From JADFJB01 sp964464595 (GTDB lineage: Bacteria; Zhuqueibacterota; JdFR-76; DREG01), in NCBI GenBank assembly GCA_964464595.1, contig CAYXGW010000007.1, positions 1 to 64,000 on the forward strand: DNA of 64,000 bases, given 5' to 3'. Below are positions 63,712-64,000 of this stretch, in pieces. The translations under genes were made by a program, and so were the position numbers. The notes under the pieces are model-generated. The model was given only the letters and a program-made list of their open reading frames with translations. It was not told the origin of the DNA and did not search any database. Numbering within the stretch: the first letter of the stretch is position 1; each line of letters opens with the position of its first letter.

Positions 63712-64000
63712 TTATCCCCATCCGTACACTTCAACAGTTCCACCAGGTGTCCTATACAGACACTTTAGATGAGCTTTAATATATTCAACAATTTTAGGCC
63801 TAACATAACGTTGTCTTTCCAAGCGATAGGTATCGACAATCATCCATCCACTTGAATTATTTTCAACAATTTTTTCGATATCATTAACCGTGTCAACTAC
63901 CAATGAGTTGCTATAAGTATCTCTTAATCCGGATGGACTTTGGTAAACTTCATTTGGACGAGGGTTTTCCAGGCTAGCTAAAAAATAATAATTAGCTTTA
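63712..64000 (-). CDS. C-terminal end of a probable GT39-type membrane glycosyltransferase (partial)
   Basis: An open frame of 95 codons plus a stop enters from the right edge (no stop between 63903 and 64000) and ends at 63712. The visible residues (NYYFLASLENPRPNEVY, LVVDTVNDIEKIV, SGWMIVDTYRLERQ, ending GTVEVYGWG) resemble the soluble C-terminal domain that follows the helices in GT39 proteins, where a 'vvvD' strand and a final 'VY' strand occur. The start and catalytic part lie outside the window, so the family is a guess from this tail. Confidence 0.55.
   Translation of the reverse strand, partial: KANYYFLASLENPRPNEVYQSPSGLRDTYSNSLVVDTVNDIEKIVENNSSGWMIVDTYRLERQRYVRPKIVEYIKAHLKCLYRTPGGTVEVYGWG

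Noticed and set aside
1..64000. CRISPR arrays, tRNA/rRNA genes, insertion sequences, exosortase/PEP-CTERM genes
   Set aside because: Looked for and not seen. No regularly spaced short repeats, no transposase-like protein, no cloverleaf-like gene in the gaps and no exosortase among the membrane proteins. The only gene-scale repeats are the paralogues and the sulfotransferase duplication.

Overview
The window is an AT-rich (about one third G+C by eye) stretch in which every convincing gene lies on the minus strand, so transcription runs from high to low coordinates. The protein style points to the FCB superphylum, something near Calditrichota, candidate division KSB1 or Ignavibacteria. The giant secreted protein at 6013-13998 ends in the QNYPNPFNP-type C-terminal (type IX secretion-like) domain that is common there, and multi-domain Ig/Fn3 proteins, golvesin-like domains and large exopolysaccharide loci fit the same group. 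This placement is inference; no rRNA or marker gene is present.

Reading in the direction of transcription: 64000-50610 is a surface-polysaccharide block. It holds the end of a probable GT39 protein, a UDP-sugar epimerase, three GT4 glycosyltransferases, an LPG-synthase-like membrane protein, a flippase, a Gfo/Idh/MocA oxidoreductase, an aldo/keto-reductase-like protein, a GT2, a GT39 and an O-antigen ligase/polymerase. A decayed carbamoyltransferase relic (50276-50597) follows. A second block, 50051-42409, starts behind a good sigma-54-type promoter (50203-50218). It encodes a secreted TIM-barrel/golvesin protein, two GT4s, a GH39-like enzyme and a second flippase. Next come a broken small ORF, an unrecognised secreted protein (40269-42053) and a membrane-anchored SGNH protein.

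From 39006 to 23189 lies an unusual island. It has four multi-TM 'sulfatase-fold' proteins whose nucleophile position is Thr or Ser in T/S-x-P-S-H rather than the sulfatase C/S-x-P-x-R motif. It also has two type-I phosphodiesterase-like AlkP proteins, a ribbon-helix-helix-like small protein, a three-helix membrane protein of YidC/EMC3-like layout, a small sulfotransferase and a methyltransferase. The four sulfatase-fold proteins and the 63-residue protein all end in a near-identical C-terminal tag, L-R/K-S/G-L-G/D-Y-I-K/S. The island has visibly been rearranged: one enzyme has lost about 165 internal residues but kept the tag, a 3' relic of the membrane-protein gene lies downstream, and the sulfotransferase 5' end is duplicated with a small inversion and a G+C-richer methyltransferase between the copies.

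Below this come a membrane-fused heparinase II/III protein and a GT4, then a CotH kinase / VTC polyphosphate-polymerase-like / DUF4956 trio. Last are two giant secreted modular proteins. The larger (6013-13998) has its own sigma-54-type promoter and a clear intrinsic terminator. The other (1-5536) runs off the left edge. Together the window reads as a machine for making, exporting and modifying a surface polysaccharide, plus large adhesin- or enzyme-like secreted proteins. Two parts of it appear to be sigma-54 controlled.
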